Of a DNA stretch of 64,000 nucleotides, positions 60,534 to 64,000 are shown in pieces. A program made the translations under genes and the position numbers. Numbering within the stretch: position 1 is the stretch's first letter; each line of letters opens with the position of its first letter. This DNA comes from Anaerolineae bacterium (GTDB taxonomy: Bacteria > Chloroflexota > Anaerolineae > Aggregatilineales > Phototrophicaceae), in contig JAJDWK010000064.1 of assembly GCA_022825675.1 (NCBI GenBank), positions 1 to 64,000 on the forward strand, written 5' to 3'. The notes under the pieces are model-generated. The model saw nothing but the letters and a program-made list of their open reading frames with translations, was not told the DNA's origin and did not search any database.

Positions 60534-61688
60534 ATGAAACGAATCTTGCAGTGCATTTTGTTAGTGTCGCTAGTCTTTGGGCTGGGCGCGCTTTCCCTCG
60601 CCCAGGACGATATGGCCGGCGGCATGAGCTTCGAATTCACCGACGAACAAATCGAAGCATCGCCCTATTTGCAGAGCGTATTGTCGCGCCTGGACGAAAC
60701 CTACGATACCAGCGATTTCGCCAAAGAAGGTCCCTATCGCATCGCCTTCGCGGCGCAAGGCACCAGCAACGCCTGGTCAGCGCTGATGGACGCGCATGCC
60801 TATTGGTATGTCGAGCATTTAGGCGAAGAGGTCGTCTCGGAGTTCATGTATGGCGATGCCCAAAGGAGCGCTGATATTCAAGTGCCGCAGGTCGAAGACT
60901 TGCTGGCGCAAGAACCGGACGCCATGATTTTGGTGCCGATGGGCGCGGCGGCATTGTCAGCGCCAGTCGAGCGGGCGATGATGCAAGGTGTGCCGGTGGT
61001 GCTTTGCGCCAGCGCCGTCGAGACCGACAATTTTGTAACCGAAGTTGGCACCAACCTCTGGACTGTAGGTGCCAATTTGGCGCAGTGGATTGTTGATCAG
61101 CTGGATGGCGAAGGCAATGTTCTGGTTATGGTGGGCGTGCCCGGTGTTACCACATCTGATGTAATGGAAGAAGGCGCGCAAGCTGTCTTTGACGCCAACC
61201 CTGGCATCAATATATTGGATAAGCAGCCGGGATTCTGGTCGACGGCGGAAGCCAAAACCATTATGGAAACCTGGCTGACGCAGCACGGCGACAATGTTGA
61301 CGCCATCTGGTCGGGCGGCGCGCAGATGTCCCAGGGCATCATCAGCGCTTACCTGGACGCTGGCTTGGATATCCCGCCCATCGGCGGCGGCGAGTGGCAG
61401 AATGGCTTCCTGCGCCTGGCGCTGGAGCATGATATCGATTATCTCGCCTGGCAATATCCCAACGCCATGATCACGCTTTGCATCGACGCCGCCCTGCAAA
61501 TCCTGGCGGGCGAGCCTATCCCGCGATTCATCGACTTCTCCGGCGTCATCCCCAACAGCGAGCCTTTCACCGATGAACAGGGCGCAGAGTACTTCCGCGA
61601 AGAGTGGAGCGATGATGTGCACGGTCCCATCACTATGCCGGATGAAAAGCTGGCTGAACTCGGCTTCGCCACCATGGACGATGGCTAA
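60534..61688 (+). CDS. Sugar ABC transporter substrate-binding protein, CUT2 RbsB/RhaS-like
   Basis: A 384-residue periplasmic-type binding protein with signal peptide MKRILQCILLVSLVFGLGALSLAQ and the type I fold: YRIAFAAQGTSNAWSALMDAHAYWYV, DAMILVPMGAAALSAPVERAMMQGVPVVL, GEGNVLVMVGVPGVTTSDVMEEG and VDAIWSGGAQMSQGII. The ATG at 60534 has AAAGGA upstream. The ligand is a mono- or disaccharide in this family; which one is not readable. Confidence 0.92.
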   Translation: MKRILQCILLVSLVFGLGALSLAQDDMAGGMSFEFTDEQIEASPYLQSVLSRLDETYDTSDFAKEGPYRIAFAAQGTSNAWSALMDAHAYWYVEHLGEEVVSEFMYGDAQRSADIQVPQVEDLLAQEPDAMILVPMGAAALSAPVERAMMQGVPVVLCASAVETDNFVTEVGTNLWTVGANLAQWIVDQLDGEGNVLVMVGVPGVTTSDVMEEGAQAVFDANPGINILDKQPGFWSTAEAKTIMETWLTQHGDNVDAIWSGGAQMSQGIISAYLDAGLDIPPIGGGEWQNGFLRLALEHDIDYLAWQYPNAMITLCIDAALQILAGEPIPRFIDFSGVIPNSEPFTDEQGAEYFREEWSDDVHGPITMPDEKLAELGFATMDDG

Positions 61689-61754
61689 ACGCAAATAGCC
61701 GCGATGCAAACTGAAAGAAGCGGCATCGGCGCGCCCGATGCCGCTTTCCCCAAT

Positions 61755-63266
61755 ATGAGCGAATATATCCTGGAAATGCTTAATATCAGCAAATCTTTTG
61801 CCGGCGTAGAGGCGCTGAAAGATGTGACTCTGCGCTGCAAGCCCGGCTTAGTCTATGGGCTGGTGGGCGAAAATGGCGCTGGCAAATCCACACTGATGAA
61901 GATTCTCGCGGGCGCATATCGCGCTGATGCCGGCGAAATTGTGTTTAAGGGGCAACGGCGCGACCAGGCGACCACCGCCGATATCATCAACAGCGGCATC
62001 AGCATAATTTATCAGGAATTGGCGCTGGTACCGCAAATGTCCGTCGCCGATAACATCTTTCTCGGTCGTGAGCCGCGCCATCCCCTCGGCATCCTCAACT
62101 TGAAGCAGCTGTACACGCGCGCCGGTGATTTGCTGGCGCGGCTGGGCATCACGCTGGACCTGCGCCTGCCCGTCAGCGAGCTCACAATCGCCCAGCAGCA
62201 GCTCGTCGAAATTGCCAAAGCGCTATCCCAAAATGCCGACCTCATCGTCATGGACGAACCCTCGGCGATTCTGGCGGGGGACGAGCTCGATCAACTCTTT
62301 TCTATTATCGCCAATTTGATTGAACAGGGCGTAACCATCATTTATATTTCTCATCGGCTGGAAGAGGTCTTCCGCATCGCTGATGAAGTTACCGTCTTGA
62401 AAGACGGCGAGGTGGTGGCGGCGCGCCCGCTGGCGGCGCTGGACCGCCCGACGCTGGTCGAGCTGATGGTAGGGCGCTCGCTTGACGAAATCTTCCCGCA
62501 GACGCAGCGGGAAAGGGGCGAGCTGCTGCTAGTCGCCGAAAATATCGCCACTGATACGATTTTGCAGGACGTCAGCCTAGAAGTCTACGCCGGCGAGATC
62601 TTGGGAATCGCCGGCATGGTCGGCTCGGGGCGCACAGAATTGGCGCGCGCCCTCTTCGGCGCGGACGCTTTGACCAGCGGGCATATCAAACGCATCGGCA
62701 AAGATGACGCCGCTTGGAGCAGCCCCGCCCAGGCTATCCGCGCGGGCTTGGCGCTGGTGCCAGAAGATCGCAAGCGCCACGGCTTGTTCACGGCGCTGTC
62801 CGTGCGCATCAACTTGACATTGCCGATTCTTTCACGGCTGACGCGCCTGGGCATTGTGCGGCGCAAAGCGGAAGAGCGGGTGGTGCAAGCCGCGCGCGAG
62901 CGGCTCTCGATTGTCATGTCCGCGCCCGATCAAGAAACGCAATTTTTGAGCGGCGGCAACCAGCAGAAAGTTGTGCTGGCAAAATGGCTGGAGACAGCGC
63001 CCGATATCATCATCCTCGATGAACCGACGCGCGGCGTCGATGTCGGCGCCAAGTTCGAAATCTATAAACTCATGCGCCAGCTGAATGACCGCGGCATCGC
63101 CATCATCATGATTTCATCCGAACTGCCGGAGATTATCGGCATGAGCGACCGTATCCTGGTGATGAATGACGGCCGGGTCGCTGGCGAGCTGACCCGAGAG
63201 GAAGCGGGCGAGGCGCGTATCATCGAAATGGCGACCCGCAGCGAAAGGGCGCATAAGCCGGCATGA
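61755..63266 (+). CDS. Sugar ABC transporter ATP-binding protein, CUT2 RbsA/RhaT-like (double ATPase)
   Basis: About 503 residues with two fused nucleotide-binding domains. Domain 1 has Walker A GENGAGKST, Walker B LIVMDEPSA and switch ISHRLEE. Domain 2 has the degenerate Walker A GMVGSGRTE normal for the second half, signature LSGGNQQKV and Walker B IIILDEPTRG. The start is chosen at the M of MSEYILEMLNISKSF, 17 residues after the track start; neither has a strong Shine-Dalgarno. Its stop overlaps the next permease start (ATGA). Confidence 0.93.
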   Translation: MSEYILEMLNISKSFAGVEALKDVTLRCKPGLVYGLVGENGAGKSTLMKILAGAYRADAGEIVFKGQRRDQATTADIINSGISIIYQELALVPQMSVADNIFLGREPRHPLGILNLKQLYTRAGDLLARLGITLDLRLPVSELTIAQQQLVEIAKALSQNADLIVMDEPSAILAGDELDQLFSIIANLIEQGVTIIYISHRLEEVFRIADEVTVLKDGEVVAARPLAALDRPTLVELMVGRSLDEIFPQTQRERGELLLVAENIATDTILQDVSLEVYAGEILGIAGMVGSGRTELARALFGADALTSGHIKRIGKDDAAWSSPAQAIRAGLALVPEDRKRHGLFTALSVRINLTLPILSRLTRLGIVRRKAEERVVQAARERLSIVMSAPDQETQFLSGGNQQKVVLAKWLETAPDIIILDEPTRGVDVGAKFEIYKLMRQLNDRGIAIIMISSELPEIIGMSDRILVMNDGRVAGELTREEAGEARIIEMATRSERAHKPA

Positions 63267-64000
63267 ATAGCGCAGCCGCCTTCTTCAAAGCTAAAAGCGA
63301 GGGCAGGGCGCGCGCCGTTTTCCTGCGGCGCAACGGTCCCATCCTCATGGTCTACGCCTTTATTCTGCTGCTTGTCGTCATCGGCATCACCCAGTCGGAG
63401 CGCTTTTTCACCGAGCGCAATCTGGCGAATGTGGCGCGGCAATCGGCATTTTTGGGCATTGTGGCGCTGGGGCAAATGCTGGTGATACTGACGGCGGGCA
63501 TCGACCTCTCGGTCGGCTCGCTGGTCAAAGTGTCGATACTCGTCTCGGCAATTGTGATGAATGGCGAAAGCGCCAATGTCTTGCCCGCCATCCTGGCGAC
63601 GCTGGCATTGGGTGTCATCGTCGGCTTGATTCACGGCTTCCTCATCAACGAGCTGCGCATCGCGCCTTTCATTGTTACGCTCGCCTCACTGGTAATTTTG
63701 CGCGGCATCGGCTTGACGATTTCCTCGTCGCCCGTGGGCAAAGCCAGCCGCGAAGTTATGATGTTTTATGTAAAAAAAGTCGGTCCCGTGCCGATAATCG
63801 CCTTGATGTTCTTCGCGCTGGTCATTGTTACGCTGCTGCTGCTGCGCTACACTGTCTTCGGCAAATATCTATATGCCATCGGCGGCAACACCGAAGTCGC
63901 GCGCCTCTCGGGGCTGCCCGTCAAAAAGACGCGCTACGGCGTTTATGTGCTCTGCAGCTTGTCCGCGGCGGTGACCGGGCTGCTCTGGCTTTCGCGCATG
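63263..64000 (+). CDS. Sugar ABC transporter permease, CUT2 RbsC-like (copy 2, partial at right edge)
   Basis: 246 codons to the window edge with no stop. It begins MNSAAAFFKAKSEGRARAVFLRRN, then GQMLVILTAGIDLSVGSLVKVSI (CUT2 hallmark), IGGNTEVARLSGLPVKKTRYGVYVL. It is the second permease of the same transporter, coupled to the ATPase by ATGA. The C-terminal part lies beyond the window. Confidence 0.9.
   Translation, partial: MNSAAAFFKAKSEGRARAVFLRRNGPILMVYAFILLLVVIGITQSERFFTERNLANVARQSAFLGIVALGQMLVILTAGIDLSVGSLVKVSILVSAIVMNGESANVLPAILATLALGVIVGLIHGFLINELRIAPFIVTLASLVILRGIGLTISSSPVGKASREVMMFYVKKVGPVPIIALMFFALVIVTLLLLRYTVFGKYLYAIGGNTEVARLSGLPVKKTRYGVYVLCSLSAAVTGLLWLSRM

Overview
The window looks like a piece of a high-GC bacterial chromosome, most probably a member of the Chloroflexota (Anaerolineae-like or a related free-living heterotroph). 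The clues are long Thr/Pro-rich TPTATPTPT linkers in a large secreted fibronectin-type protein, several carbohydrate ABC importers of different classes, abundant family-expanded oxidoreductases, clear Shine-Dalgarno sites and short G/C-rich intergenic repeats. This assignment is inference from style and gene content; no rRNA or tRNA was seen.

Layout: 1-2.8 kb holds the 5' part of a secreted multidomain FN3 protein (minus strand, runs off the left edge). 3.0-9.6 kb (plus) carries a PfkB sugar kinase, an ECF sigma factor with a small membrane partner, an AlkZ-like winged-helix protein, and a tightly overlapping hisZ-like/hisG/6PGDH-like trio. 9.6-16.3 kb (minus) is one compact transcription unit: bifunctional nuclease, DnaB helicase, DnaD-like protein, a helicase-loader-like ATPase with two tandem AAA+ modules, a two-domain GNAT acetyltransferase, a divergent ketol-acid-reductoisomerase-like protein and a HAD phosphatase. 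16.3-27.4 kb is mixed: a repeat-rich intergenic stretch, a lipoprotein, an unknown membrane-associated protein facing a TIR-domain protein, acyl-CoA dehydrogenase, nucleoside hydrolase, LysM protein, GlnRS, a CopC-CopD fusion with a decayed cytochrome c tail, and a small winged-helix-like protein.

27.5-64 kb is essentially a saccharide acquisition and catabolism region. It contains an L-rhamnose module (isomerase plus the aldolase/dehydrogenase fusion), sugar isomerase/epimerase, two paralogous Gfo/Idh dehydrogenases flanking a sulfotransferase, two alkaline-phosphatase-superfamily sulfatase-like enzymes, a complete Dpp/Opp-type importer whose operon continues into a membrane protein, a gluconate-2-dehydrogenase-3-like subunit, a GMC oxidoreductase and probably a phytanoyl-CoA-dioxygenase-like enzyme. 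It also holds a three-gene operon (RmlD-like reductase, RraA-like, ComA-like) opposite a proline-racemase-family gene, a GH127 beta-L-arabinofuranosidase with a CUT1 importer that lacks its own ATPase, an MBL hydrolase, a PNPOx-fold protein, and a CUT2 importer with two permeases (the second one truncated by the right edge). Together these suggest uptake and oxidation of rhamnose/arabinose-containing, possibly sulfated, plant or algal glycans. No dedicated transcription regulator is encoded in the sugar region, although one LacI-like operator candidate is visible.

Three families of intergenic repeats recur: CACCACAGAGACACAG-type, CTCCCCTTCCCTC...TGGGGGATGGGGG-type (one copy lies in frame inside a coding sequence), and GGGCGACC...GGTCGCCC hairpins. 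Many long ORFs in the supplied track are antisense shadows caused by GC-rich codon bias.
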